Shown here piece after piece: positions 15,589 through 23,056 of a stretch of DNA of 24,803 bases. Position 1 is the stretch's first letter, and the number at the start of each line of letters is the position of its first letter. The stretch lies in contig DHWG01000154.1 in NCBI GenBank assembly GCA_002413075.1, positions 421 to 25,223 on the forward strand, given 5' to 3'. Position numbers and translations under genes: made by a program. The notes beneath the pieces were generated by a model. That model worked only from the letters and a program-made list of their open reading frames with translations. It did no database searches and had not been told where the DNA came from. Origin of the DNA: Desulfosporosinus sp. UBA5188 (GTDB lineage Bacteria > Bacillota > Desulfitobacteriia > Desulfitobacteriales > Desulfitobacteriaceae).

Positions 15589-16008
15589 ATGCCGACAATT
15601 AATCAACTTATCCGTAATGGTCGTGCCTCAATCACGAAAAAATCTACAGCTCCAGCTTTACAGTGGGGCTATAACTCTCTTAAACGAAAGCAATATCCAT
15701 CAGGAGGGTCACCTCAAAAACGTGGAGTTTGTATCAGAGTTTATACAACAACTCCTAAGAAACCTAACTCAGCGCTTCGAAAAGTTGCCCGTGTTCGTTT
15801 GACCAATGGATTTGAGATCACCTCTTACATTCCAGGCGTTGGACATAACTTACAAGAACATTCCGTGGTTCTCGTTCGTGGTGGTCGTATTAAAGACCTT
15901 CCAGGCGTACGTTATCACGTAGTTCGTGGTGCACTAGATACCACTGCTGTTCAAAAACGCGCTCAAGGACGCTCAAAATATGGAGCAAAACGTCCGAAAA
16001 AGGCTTAA
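15589..16008 (+). CDS. rpsL: 30S ribosomal protein S12
   Basis: Decoding-centre protein of the small subunit. 139 residues, about 15 longer than E. coli S12, because of an insertion around residues 25-42 (WGYNSLKRKQYPSGG), a type also seen in Bacillus. The streptomycin-site loop TTTPKKPNSALRK is wild-type (K57 and K58 correspond to E. coli K42 and K43). KDLPGVRYH carries D103, the equivalent of the methylthiolated Asp. ATG 15589 follows AAAGGAGGT (15574-15582) by 6 nt; a longer reading from 15517 would run through the hairpin and is rejected. Followed by rpsG in the classical str operon order. Confidence 0.98.
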   Translation: MPTINQLIRNGRASITKKSTAPALQWGYNSLKRKQYPSGGSPQKRGVCIRVYTTTPKKPNSALRKVARVRLTNGFEITSYIPGVGHNLQEHSVVLVRGGRIKDLPGVRYHVVRGALDTTAVQKRAQGRSKYGAKRPKKA

Positions 16009-16055
16009 GCTAAGCTTAAAAAAGGGTACAAATATGTTACAAAGGAGGTAAACTA

Positions 16056-16526
16056 ATGCCACGTAAAGGATATATTGGAAAACGCGATGTGTTGCCAGAT
16101 CCAATTTACAAAGACCAAACTCTTACTAAGTTTATTAATCAGATTATGTTAGACGGTAAAAAGGGAACGGCGGAGGCTATTTGCTATAGTGCCTTTAACA
16201 TGATCCAAGAGAAATCTGGTAAAGATCCCATCGAAGTTTTTGGCAATGCATTGAAAAATGTCATGCCGGTATTGGAAGTTAAGGCCCGCCGTGTTGGTGG
16301 TGCAAATTATCAAGTTCCTATTGAAGTACGTGCGGAGAGACGAACAACACTTGGTCTGCGCTGGTTGGTCGTTATGGCGCGTAAGCGCGGCGAAAAAACC
16401 ATGCAGGAAAAGATTGCTGGCGAGTTACTCGATGCGTCTAACAATACGGGCGGTTCTGTTAAGAAGAAAGAAGATATGCATAAAATGGCTGAAGCTAATA
16501 AGGCTTTCGCGCATTACAAATGGTAA
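16056..16526 (+). CDS. rpsG: 30S ribosomal protein S7
   Basis: Primary 16S rRNA-binding protein that nucleates the head of the small subunit; 156 residues, standard. Typical motifs: KRDVLPDPIY near the start, NQIMLDGKKGTAE, the ARRVGGANYQVPIEVR block and the C-terminal AEANKAFAHYKW. AAAGGAGGT (16041-16049) lies 6 nt before the ATG. In E. coli S7 regulates the str operon at the rpsL-rpsG junction; here that 47-nt gap holds only a small TTAAG/CTTAA stem, too weak to claim. Confidence 0.98.
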   Translation: MPRKGYIGKRDVLPDPIYKDQTLTKFINQIMLDGKKGTAEAICYSAFNMIQEKSGKDPIEVFGNALKNVMPVLEVKARRVGGANYQVPIEVRAERRTTLGLRWLVVMARKRGEKTMQEKIAGELLDASNNTGGSVKKKEDMHKMAEANKAFAHYKW

Positions 16527-16565
16527 TTTGATGCATACTGATTTTGACAGAAAGGGGGAATCACA

Positions 16566-18644
16566 GTGGCAAGAGCATTTTCACTAGAAAATACACGTAA
16601 CATCGGAATCATGGCGCACATTGATGCTGGGAAAACAACCGTTACGGAGCGTATCCTTTTTTATACCGGACGAGTGCATAAAATTGGTGAAGTTCATGAT
16701 GGTGCGGCAACAATGGACTGGATGATCCAGGAGCAAGAACGCGGAATTACGATTACTTCCGCTGCTACAACCTGCGAATGGAAGCACAATCGTATTAACA
16801 TTATCGACACACCAGGGCACGTGGACTTCACAGTAGAAGTTGAACGTTCTCTACGGGTACTCGATGGTGCTGTCGCAGTGTTCTGTTCTGTCGGCGGAGT
16901 TGAACCTCAATCGGAAACCGTTTGGCGTCAAGCTGATAAATACAAAGTTCCCCGTATCGCTTTTATCAATAAAATGGACCGAATGGGGGCTGACTTTTTC
17001 AGAGGTGTCTCAATGATTGCTGACAGGTTGGGCGCCAACCCTGTTCCAATTCAGTTACCAATCGGTGCTGAGGAGAACTTCAAAGGTATCGTTGATTTAG
17101 TGACCATGACGTCTACGGTCTATACGGATGACTTAGGCACAACGGAAGAGCACACTGCGATCCCTGACGATTTAGTCGAATTGGCTAAAGAGTACCATGA
17201 GAAACTCGTTGAAGCTGTCGCTGAAACGAGTGAAGAACTCATGATGAAGTATCTCGAAGGGACAGAGATCACTGAGCAAGAAATCCGGATTGGAATTCGT
17301 CGCGGAGTGATCGATAACAAATTTGTTCCAGTTCTTTGTGGTTCAGCCTTCAAGAACAAAGGCGTTCAGCCTCTGCTTGACAGCGTCGTTGAATACATGC
17401 CGTCACCTCTAGACGTGCCCCCTATTAAAGGGACACATCCAGATACCGGCGTGGAAGATCATCGAACCGCTTCAGACAGCGAACCTTTCTCCTCATTAGC
17501 CTTTAAAATCATGGCTGATCCGTTCGTTGGAAAGCTAGCCTTTTTCAGGGTATATTCTGGTGTACTAGGTGCTGGTTCTTACGTTTATAACTCAACTAAA
17601 GGTAAGCGAGAACGTATTGGACGAATTCTGCAGATGCACGCTAATCACCGAGAAGATATTCAAGAAGTACGCTCAGGGGACATTGCAGCCGCAGTTGGCT
17701 TGAAGGACACCACAACAGGGGATACCTTATGTGATGAAAAGACACCTATTATTCTAGAAAAAATGGTGTTTCCTGAGCCCGTCATCTCGGTAGCCATTGA
17801 GCCTAAGACAAAAGTCGACCAAGAAAAAATGGGTGGTGCACTTTCTCGTCTTGCAGAAGAAGATCCGACGTTTAAAATTCACACGGATACAGAAACTGGG
17901 CAGACAATTATTGCAGGAATGGGCGAACTCCATCTAGAGATAATTGTTGATCGCTTACAACGAGAATTTAAAGTACAATGCGACGTAGGACGTCCACAAG
18001 TTGCTTACAAAGAAACCATTCGGAAGACGGTTAAATCCGAAGGGAAGTTTGTTCGCCAATCCGGTGGTCGTGGTCAATACGGACACTGCTGGATCGAACT
18101 TATGCCACTTGAAGCCGGAAGCGGTTTTGAGTTTGTCAATAAAGTGGTCGGCGGAGTTATTCCGAGAGAATATATCAACCCAATTGGTGCTGGTATCCAA
18201 GAAGCCTTACAAAATGGTATTCTGGCTGGTTACCCTGTTCTTGACATACGGGCGACCGTTTATGATGGTTCTTACCATGATGTCGACTCTTCAGAGATGG
18301 CCTTCAAAATTGCCGGATCTATGGCGTTTAAAGCCGGTGCACTCAAGGCTGACCCTGCAATCATCGAACCAGTGATGAAAGTTGAAGTCACGGTTCCCGA
18401 AGATTACATGGGTGACGTTATTGGGGACATCAGTTCACGTCGAGGACGGATTGAAGGAATGGAAGCACGCGGTAATGCACAAATTATTCGTGGATTTGTT
18501 CCGCTTTCCGAGATGTTTGGTTATTCAACCGATCTGCGATCGGCCACGCAAGGACGTGGAACCTATACGATGCAAACCGACCACTATGAAGAAGTGCCTA
18601 AAGGCATTGCAGAAGGCATCATTGCCAAACGCCTAGGTGCGTAA
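16566..18644 (+). CDS. fusA: Elongation factor G
   Basis: GTPase that drives translocation and, with RRF, ribosome recycling. 692 residues, the same as B. subtilis EF-G. The G domain has the P-loop AHIDAGKTT (17-25), switch RGITITSAA, D81-TPGH85 and N135-KMD138. Domains II-V follow, with SGGRGQYGHCW of domain IV and the C-terminal RRGRIEGMEARGNAQIIR of domain V. It starts with GTG 16566, with AAAGGGGGA (16551-16559) upstream. This looks like the main housekeeping copy, since it is in the str operon and has no missing motif. Confidence 0.98.
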   Translation: MARAFSLENTRNIGIMAHIDAGKTTVTERILFYTGRVHKIGEVHDGAATMDWMIQEQERGITITSAATTCEWKHNRINIIDTPGHVDFTVEVERSLRVLDGAVAVFCSVGGVEPQSETVWRQADKYKVPRIAFINKMDRMGADFFRGVSMIADRLGANPVPIQLPIGAEENFKGIVDLVTMTSTVYTDDLGTTEEHTAIPDDLVELAKEYHEKLVEAVAETSEELMMKYLEGTEITEQEIRIGIRRGVIDNKFVPVLCGSAFKNKGVQPLLDSVVEYMPSPLDVPPIKGTHPDTGVEDHRTASDSEPFSSLAFKIMADPFVGKLAFFRVYSGVLGAGSYVYNSTKGKRERIGRILQMHANHREDIQEVRSGDIAAAVGLKDTTTGDTLCDEKTPIILEKMVFPEPVISVAIEPKTKVDQEKMGGALSRLAEEDPTFKIHTDTETGQTIIAGMGELHLEIIVDRLQREFKVQCDVGRPQVAYKETIRKTVKSEGKFVRQSGGRGQYGHCWIELMPLEAGSGFEFVNKVVGGVIPREYINPIGAGIQEALQNGILAGYPVLDIRATVYDGSYHDVDSSEMAFKIAGSMAFKAGALKADPAIIEPVMKVEVTVPEDYMGDVIGDISSRRGRIEGMEARGNAQIIRGFVPLSEMFGYSTDLRSATQGRGTYTMQTDHYEEVPKGIAEGIIAKRLGA

Positions 18645-18671
18645 ACAAATATAATTTAGGGAGTGAAAAAA

Positions 18672-19874
18672 ATGGGAAAAGCGAAATACGAACGTACTAA
18701 GCCACATGTTAACGTTGGAACCATTGGTCACGTCGACCATGGTAAAACTACAACAACTGCGGCAATCACCGTTGTTCTATCCAAAGTCGGTGGCGCCGTC
18801 GCTACGGCCTTTGATCAAATCGACAAAGCGCCTGAAGAGCGCGAACGTGGAATCACAATTTCTACAGCTCATGTTGAGTATGAGACCGAGAAACGTCACT
18901 ATGCTCACGTGGACTGCCCAGGACATGCTGACTATGTAAAAAACATGATCACTGGCGCAGCTCAAATGGACGGTGCAATCCTCGTCGTGTCTGCTGCTGA
19001 CGGCCCAATGCCACAAACTCGTGAACACATCCTCTTGGCTCGCCAAGTTGGTGTTCCAACGATTGTTGTTTGGTTGAATAAAAGAGACATGGTCGACGAT
19101 GAAGAACTTATCGAACTCGTTGAAATGGAAATTCGTGAACTCTTAACAATGTATGAATTTGATGGAGACAATACGCCGATCATTCCAGGTTCTGGTCTCA
19201 AAGCACTGCAATGCGGTTGCGGAAAACGCGAGTGCGAGTGGTGTGGCGATATTTGGAAGCTGATGGATGCTGTCGATTCTTTCATTCCAACGCCTGAGCG
19301 CGATATGGATAAACCTTTCTTAATGCCTATTGAGGATGTCTTCACAATTACTGGTCGTGGTACTGTTGCGACTGGACGTGTTGATCGTGGAAAGGTTAAA
19401 GTTGGAGACGAAGTGGAAATCGTTGGTTTGACCACGACCCCTCGTAAGACTATTGTAACCGGCGTTGAAATGTTCCGTAAGCTCCTTGATTCAGCACAAG
19501 CTGGCGATAACATCGGCGCGCTTCTACGTGGCGTAGAGCGTAAAGACATCGAGCGTGGACAAGTTTTAGCTAAGACTGGCTCCATTAAACCTCATACAAA
19601 GTTCTCAGGTGAGGTTTATATCTTGAATAAAGAAGAAGGCGGACGACATACTCCGTTCTTCCACAACTATCGTCCTCAATTCTATTTCCGTACAACGGAC
19701 GTAACAGGTGTTATCACTCTTCCAGAAGGTACTGAAATGGTTATGCCAGGAGACCGCGTAACGATTGACGTTGAACTTATCACACCAATCGCTATGGAAG
19801 AAGGACTTCGCTTTGCTATCCGTGAGGGTGGCCGTACAGTGGGTTCAGGTATCGTTGCTAAGATTAATCTCTAA
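18672..19874 (+). CDS. tuf: Elongation factor Tu
   Basis: Carries aminoacyl-tRNA to the A site as a GTP complex; 400 residues. The G domain shows GHVDHGKT (19-26), RGITIST, D81-CPGH85 and N136-KRD139; domains II and III are complete to the AIREGGRTVGSGIV end. Odd point: between the NKxD region and domain II there is a Cys-rich segment, C181-G-C183-x4-C188-x2-C191, where the E. coli protein has no cysteines. I recall similar inserts in Moorella/Desulfitobacterium-type EF-Tu, so it is likely a lineage trait. ATG 18672 follows AGGGAGTG (18658-18665) by 6 nt. It closes the str operon. Confidence 0.98.
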   Translation: MGKAKYERTKPHVNVGTIGHVDHGKTTTTAAITVVLSKVGGAVATAFDQIDKAPEERERGITISTAHVEYETEKRHYAHVDCPGHADYVKNMITGAAQMDGAILVVSAADGPMPQTREHILLARQVGVPTIVVWLNKRDMVDDEELIELVEMEIRELLTMYEFDGDNTPIIPGSGLKALQCGCGKRECEWCGDIWKLMDAVDSFIPTPERDMDKPFLMPIEDVFTITGRGTVATGRVDRGKVKVGDEVEIVGLTTTPRKTIVTGVEMFRKLLDSAQAGDNIGALLRGVERKDIERGQVLAKTGSIKPHTKFSGEVYILNKEEGGRHTPFFHNYRPQFYFRTTDVTGVITLPEGTEMVMPGDRVTIDVELITPIAMEEGLRFAIREGGRTVGSGIVAKINL

Positions 19875-19894
19875 TTGTGAACTTAGCAGATTTG

Positions 19895-19922
19895 GTAGAG
19901 AGAATAATTTATTTCTCTCTAC
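19895..19922 (+). repeat. Perfect 10-bp hairpin after tuf
   Basis: GTAGAGAGAA (19895-19904) and TTCTCTCTAC (19913-19922), with an 8-nt A/T loop, 20 nt after the tuf stop. No T-run follows (CGACCAAAAG), so termination is doubtful; it may define a processed 3' end or protect tuf mRNA. A small CGAC/GTCG stem (19922-19934) follows at once. Confidence 0.6.
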
Positions 19923-19945
19923 GACCAAAAGTCGGATAATGGTGC

Positions 19946-20079
19946 GCTGGATTATTGAGTACAACACTCTTCCAGCCTCCGGCATCTGACTTCTGATTTC
20001 TGGTGTGGCGTAAAAGGTTGCTGGACAGGTGACTCCGCCTGAACTAGGTTATTTTTACGCTCGAAACCCGTGTAACGGG
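19946..20079 (+). promoter_or_regulatory. Structured leader upstream of rpsJ (S10 operon)
   Basis: Three successive stems. (a) GCTGGA/TCCAGC (19946-19951/19971-19976), enclosing GAGT/ACTC (19957-19960/19966-19969). (b) GCGTAAAA/TTTTACGC (20008-20015/20053-20060), enclosing CAGG/CCTG (20026-20029/20038-20041). (c) CCCGT/ACGGG (20067-20071/20075-20079) with triloop GTA, ending 6 nt before the GAGGAGGT ribosome binding site (20086-20093). The 229-nt tuf-rpsJ gap has no gene and no convincing promoter. It may be an autoregulatory r-protein leader; this is inference. Confidence 0.5.
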
Positions 20080-20103
20080 AAATATGAGGAGGTAGTTATT
20101 ACT

Positions 20104-20409
20104 ATGAGCCAAAAGATCAGAATTAGACTTAAAGCCTTTGACCACAAAACTCTTGACCAATCGGCCGAACGCATTGTTGAAACTGCAAAGCGTACCGGAG
20201 CTCAGGTTAGTGGCCCGATTCCCCTTCCAACAGAGAAAAGTATCTATACAATCTTGCGCTCTCCTCATGTCAATAAGGATTCTCGCGAACAGTTTGAGAT
20301 GCGTACTCATAAGCGTTTAATTGATATTCTAGAGCCTACACCAAAAACTGTCGATGCGCTGATGCGTTTAGATTTACCTGCAGGTGTGGACATAGAAATC
20401 AAGTTATAA
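20104..20409 (+). CDS. rpsJ: 30S ribosomal protein S10
   Basis: Small-subunit head protein; as NusE it also joins antitermination complexes through NusB. 101 residues, normal. Typical blocks are KIRIRLKAFDHKTLDQSAERIVETAKRTGA (split), GPIPLPTEKSIYTILRSPHVNKDSREQFEMRTHKR (split) and the C-terminal LPAGVDIEIKL. ATG 20104 lies 10 nt after GAGGAGGT; an upstream in-frame reading from 20029 crosses the leader stems and is rejected. It is the first gene of the S10 operon, but is separated from rplC by a structured gap of about 200 nt. Confidence 0.97.
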   Translation: MSQKIRIRLKAFDHKTLDQSAERIVETAKRTGAQVSGPIPLPTEKSIYTILRSPHVNKDSREQFEMRTHKRLIDILEPTPKTVDALMRLDLPAGVDIEIKL

Positions 20410-20470
20410 TTAGCTCTGTTTTATTAAACTTAGCTAGCTATTTTTATGAGTAGCTTTAATAAGTGTTCTG

Positions 20471-20479
20471 TGATATACT
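20471..20479 (+). promoter_or_regulatory. Possible extended -10 promoter before rplC
   Basis: TG-A-TATACT: the -10 hexamer at 20474-20479 preceded by the TGn extension at 20471-20473. No good -35 is visible at 16-18 nt (TAGCTT at 20451-20456). It would place the transcript start near 20486, ahead of the structured segment. Confidence 0.4.
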
Positions 20480-20504
20480 GTCGTTATGTTTGCTGTGAGA
20501 AACG

Positions 20505-20599
20505 CCCGGTAGCGTGGAGTAGTTACCGAGGGTCATCACGCAATAAAATAAAACGACGCTCTCGTGCTTCGGAACGATCCGACGCACTTCAAAGCGTTT
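20505..20599 (+). promoter_or_regulatory. Structured rpsJ-rplC intergenic leader
   Basis: First part: CGGTA (20507-20511) pairs with TACCG (20524-20528), while the adjacent GCGTG (20512-20516) pairs with CACGC (20537-20541). The two helices interleave, so they form alternatives or a pseudoknot. Second part: a long arm AAAC/GTTT (20551-20554/20596-20599), GCT/AGC (20558-20560/20593-20595), GTGC/GCAC (20564-20567/20584-20587), TCGGA/TCCGA (20569-20573/20578-20582) with loop ACGA, ending exactly at the rplC AGGAGGTG. Probable cis-regulatory RNA; class not recognised. Confidence 0.55.
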
Positions 20600-20613
20600 A
20601 GGAGGTGGCATTC

Positions 20614-21243
20614 GTGTCAAAAGGAATTTTAGGTAGAAAAATCGGTATGACTCAGATCTTCACAGACGAAGGTCGTGCATTAGCAGTCACAGTTGTCGAA
20701 GCAGGTCCTTGTCCAGTGGTACAGAAGAAAACTGTAGCGACCGATGGCTACAACGCGATTCAAATTGGATTCTCATTTCTTCGCGAAAGCTTAAGCAATA
20801 AGCCACGCAAAGGGCATTTCCAAAAGGCTTCACTGAAACCTATGCGGTATGTTAGAGAATTCAAAATCAGTGATGTTGAGAGTTATGAAATCGGCCAGGA
20901 AGTAAAAGTGGATTTATTCACCGCCGGCGACAAAATTGATGTTGTTGGTACTTCTAAGGGAAAAGGTTTCGCCGGAATGATCAAACGTCATAATGCTAGT
21001 CGTGGACCAATGGCGCATGGATCGAAATATCATCGCCGTACAGGTTCCCTAGGCGCGAAGGGCCCGGCTCGAGTATTTAAAGGTCGTGAGTTGCCCGGAC
21101 GTATGGGTGGCGAACGCGTTACAATACAAAACCTGGAAGTTGTGCGAATTATTGCGGACAAAAACCTGATCTTGATTAAAGGATCCGTTCCAGGAGCGAA
21201 TAAATCGTTACTGATTCTGAAGCCTTCAGTTAAGGCAAAGTAA
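20614..21243 (+). CDS. rplC: 50S ribosomal protein L3
   Basis: Early-assembly large-subunit protein whose loop reaches the peptidyl-transferase centre. 209 residues, standard. It begins SKGILGRKIGMTQIFTDEG, has the central GTSKGKGFAGMIKRH and the extension GSLGAKGPARVFKGRELPG leading to GGERVTIQN, which includes the region of the PrmB-methylated Gln. GTG 20614 is 6 nt after AGGAGGTG (20600-20607); GTG 20605 lies inside that site and is rejected. The preceding hairpin arm touches the ribosome binding site, so initiation may be structure-dependent. Confidence 0.97.
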   Translation: MSKGILGRKIGMTQIFTDEGRALAVTVVEAGPCPVVQKKTVATDGYNAIQIGFSFLRESLSNKPRKGHFQKASLKPMRYVREFKISDVESYEIGQEVKVDLFTAGDKIDVVGTSKGKGFAGMIKRHNASRGPMAHGSKYHRRTGSLGAKGPARVFKGRELPGRMGGERVTIQNLEVVRIIADKNLILIKGSVPGANKSLLILKPSVKAK

Positions 21244-21266
21244 CACTGAGAAAGGAGGTATAAGCA

Positions 21267-21890
21267 ATGCCGAAAGTTCAAGTATTAAATATGCAAGGTG
21301 CGGCGGTCGGTGAAATCGAACTCAGCGAAAGCGTGTTTGGGATTACCCCCAATATCCATGTACTTCACTCAGCGGTTGTGTCACAACTCGCTGGAGAACG
21401 TCGGGGCACACAATCTGCCTTGTTACGTGGAGAAGTGCGCGGAGGCGGGCGCAAACCATGGCGTCAAAAAGGAACAGGTCGTGCACGTTCAGGTAGCACA
21501 CGTTCCCCATTGTGGAGAGGCGGCGGCGTTATATTCGCACCTAAACCTCGCAAGTATGGCTTCAAATTACCTAAAAAAGTTCGTCGGTTGGCTTTGTACT
21601 CGGCACTTTCTTCGAAGGTTACGGAGCAACAGCTGATTGTACTAGACACATTGAACATGGGTGAAGCAAAAACTCGTGAAATGGTGAAAGTCATGAAAGC
21701 GCTTCATATAGAGAAGAAGGCTATGTTCGTGATGGACGACGTGGATGAGGCTGTGCTTCGATCGGCTCGTAATATTGAGGGCGTAAAAGCCACGGATGTT
21801 GCAGGAATGAATGTGATGGACATACTTAAGTATGATGTTCTTGTAATGACCAAAGCAGCGGTCACTAAAACAGAGGAGGTGTTAGCGTAA
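21267..21890 (+). CDS. rplD: 50S ribosomal protein L4
   Basis: Lines the peptide exit tunnel with its long loop; in E. coli it represses the S10 operon, but this mechanism is not general in Firmicutes. 207 residues. The basic extended loop is clear: GTQSALLRGEVRGGGRKPWR followed by QKGTGRARSGSTRSPLWRGG (about 49-88). The C-terminal half has the KALHIEKKAMFVMDD and YDVLVMTKAAV strands. AAAGGAGGT (21251-21259) lies 7 nt before the ATG. The TAA stop shares one base with the rplW ATG, so the two are probably coupled. Confidence 0.97.
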   Translation: MPKVQVLNMQGAAVGEIELSESVFGITPNIHVLHSAVVSQLAGERRGTQSALLRGEVRGGGRKPWRQKGTGRARSGSTRSPLWRGGGVIFAPKPRKYGFKLPKKVRRLALYSALSSKVTEQQLIVLDTLNMGEAKTREMVKVMKALHIEKKAMFVMDDVDEAVLRSARNIEGVKATDVAGMNVMDILKYDVLVMTKAAVTKTEEVLA

Positions 21891-22177
21891 TGCGCGACGC
21901 ACGTGATGTCCTCAAAAGCCCGGTAATCTCAGAAAAGTCTGTTGGACTTGTCGAGGAGAATAAATACTCCTTCTGGGTAAATCCTGCTGCAAACAAAATC
22001 GAAATTAAAGCAGCGGTAGAAAAGATGTTTAAAGTATCGGTAGTCGAACTCCGTACCATGAGTGTCAAAGGCAAAGAAAAGCGGGTCGGCAAGTATGTTG
22101 GTAAAACATCCAATCGCAAGAAAGCGATTGCTACGCTTAAAGCTGGAGATAAGATCGAAAACTTCGCAGGCCTGTAA
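21890..22177 (+). CDS. rplW: 50S ribosomal protein L23
   Basis: Located at the tunnel exit; docking site for trigger factor and SRP. 95 residues, normal. It starts MRDARDVLKSPVISEKSVGL, with the VNPAANKIEIKAAVEKMFKV block and the basic loop KEKRVGKYVGKTSNRKKAI, ending in LKAGDKIENFAGL. The ribosome binding site GAGGAGGTG lies inside the end of rplD (21873-21881), 8 nt before the ATG, and the start overlaps the rplD stop by one base. Confidence 0.97.
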   Translation: MRDARDVLKSPVISEKSVGLVEENKYSFWVNPAANKIEIKAAVEKMFKVSVVELRTMSVKGKEKRVGKYVGKTSNRKKAIATLKAGDKIENFAGL

Positions 22178-22210
22178 GCAGCTTGAAGCAAAGGAGGATA
22201 ATGAAAACCG

Positions 22211-23038
22211 ATGGCATTAAAAACTTTTAAACCCACCTCACCAAGTCGTCGTAATATGACGATGTCGACTTTCGAAGAAATCACTCGAACAGAACCAGAA
22301 CGGTCTTTACTGAAGCCTTTGTTTAAAAGGGCTGGCCGTAATAATGCTGGACGATTATGCGTGCGCCATAAAGGCGGCGGGCATAAACGAAGGTTCCGAG
22401 TCATCGATTTCAAGCGGACTAAGGATGGAATCCCTGCTCGTGTTGCGAGTATTGAGTATGATCCGAACCGCTCTGCCAATATCGCCTTATTATTTTATCA
22501 GGATGGACTTAAAACTTATATCGTAGCGCCGAACGGTTTACAAGTTGACCAAATGGTTGTTTCCGGTACGGATGCAGATATTAAAGTCGGTAACACATTG
22601 CCTCTTCAAAATATTCCAGTGGGTACTTTGGTTCATAACATTGAGATGAAACCCGGCAAAGGCGCTCAGATGGTTCGCTCAGCTGGAGGATCAGCTCAAC
22701 TCATGGCTAAAGAAGGTGCCTATGCAACTCTCCGACTTCCTTCTGGTGAAATGCGCATGATTCGCATTGAGTGTCGTGCAACCATTGGTCAAGTTGGAAA
22801 TTTAGATCACGAGAACATTAACATCGGTAAAGCTGGAAGATCACGCTGGTTGGGTATTCGTCCAACAGTTCGTGGTTCGGTTATGAATCCTTGCGATCAT
22901 CCTCATGGTGGTGGTGAAGGACGTAACTCAATCGGTCGTAACCCATGTACACCTTGGGGTAAACCTGCCCTAGGAGCAAAAACTCGGAAGAAAAAGAATA
23001 CGTCGAATCGCTTCATTGTGAAACGACGGACTAAGTAG
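22211..23038 (+). CDS. rplB: 50S ribosomal protein L2
   Basis: Highly conserved protein needed for subunit association and peptidyl transfer. 275 residues. It starts MALKTFKPTSPSRRNM and has the RNA-binding KGGGHKRRFRVIDFKR and the C-terminal CDHPHGGGEGRNSIGR block, with H230 at the position of the essential E. coli His229. Oddity: the strong ribosome binding site AAGGAGG (22191-22197) is 13 nt from ATG 22211, but only 3 nt from another ATG (22201) that opens a 9-codon frame overlapping the rplB start. ATG 22211 is certain from protein homology. Confidence 0.97.
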   Translation: MALKTFKPTSPSRRNMTMSTFEEITRTEPERSLLKPLFKRAGRNNAGRLCVRHKGGGHKRRFRVIDFKRTKDGIPARVASIEYDPNRSANIALLFYQDGLKTYIVAPNGLQVDQMVVSGTDADIKVGNTLPLQNIPVGTLVHNIEMKPGKGAQMVRSAGGSAQLMAKEGAYATLRLPSGEMRMIRIECRATIGQVGNLDHENINIGKAGRSRWLGIRPTVRGSVMNPCDHPHGGGEGRNSIGRNPCTPWGKPALGAKTRKKKNTSNRFIVKRRTK

Positions 23039-23056
23039 TCGAAAGGAGGCCCATAC

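Noticed and set aside
16000..16020. TTAAG/CTTAA stem with following A's at the rpsL-rpsG junction as an S7 target
   Set aside because: Only 5 A/T-rich pairs; no resemblance to a known S7 site that can be shown by eye.
19912..19940. Possible rpsJ promoter with GATAAT at 19935-19940
   Set aside because: No acceptable -35 at 16-18 nt and no TGn extension; not enough to call.
20029..20103. N-terminal extension of rpsJ from a GTG
   Set aside because: It covers the leader stems and the GAGGAGGT ribosome binding site; S10 starts at MSQKIRIRLK.
20436..20460. AGCTA/TAGCT stem after rpsJ as a terminator
   Set aside because: Only 5 bp with a 10-nt loop, and the following bases (TTAATAAG) are not a T-run.
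20486..20512. Eight-codon ATG frame at the predicted start of the rplC leader transcript
   Set aside because: No ribosome binding site, very short, and the transcript start is itself uncertain.
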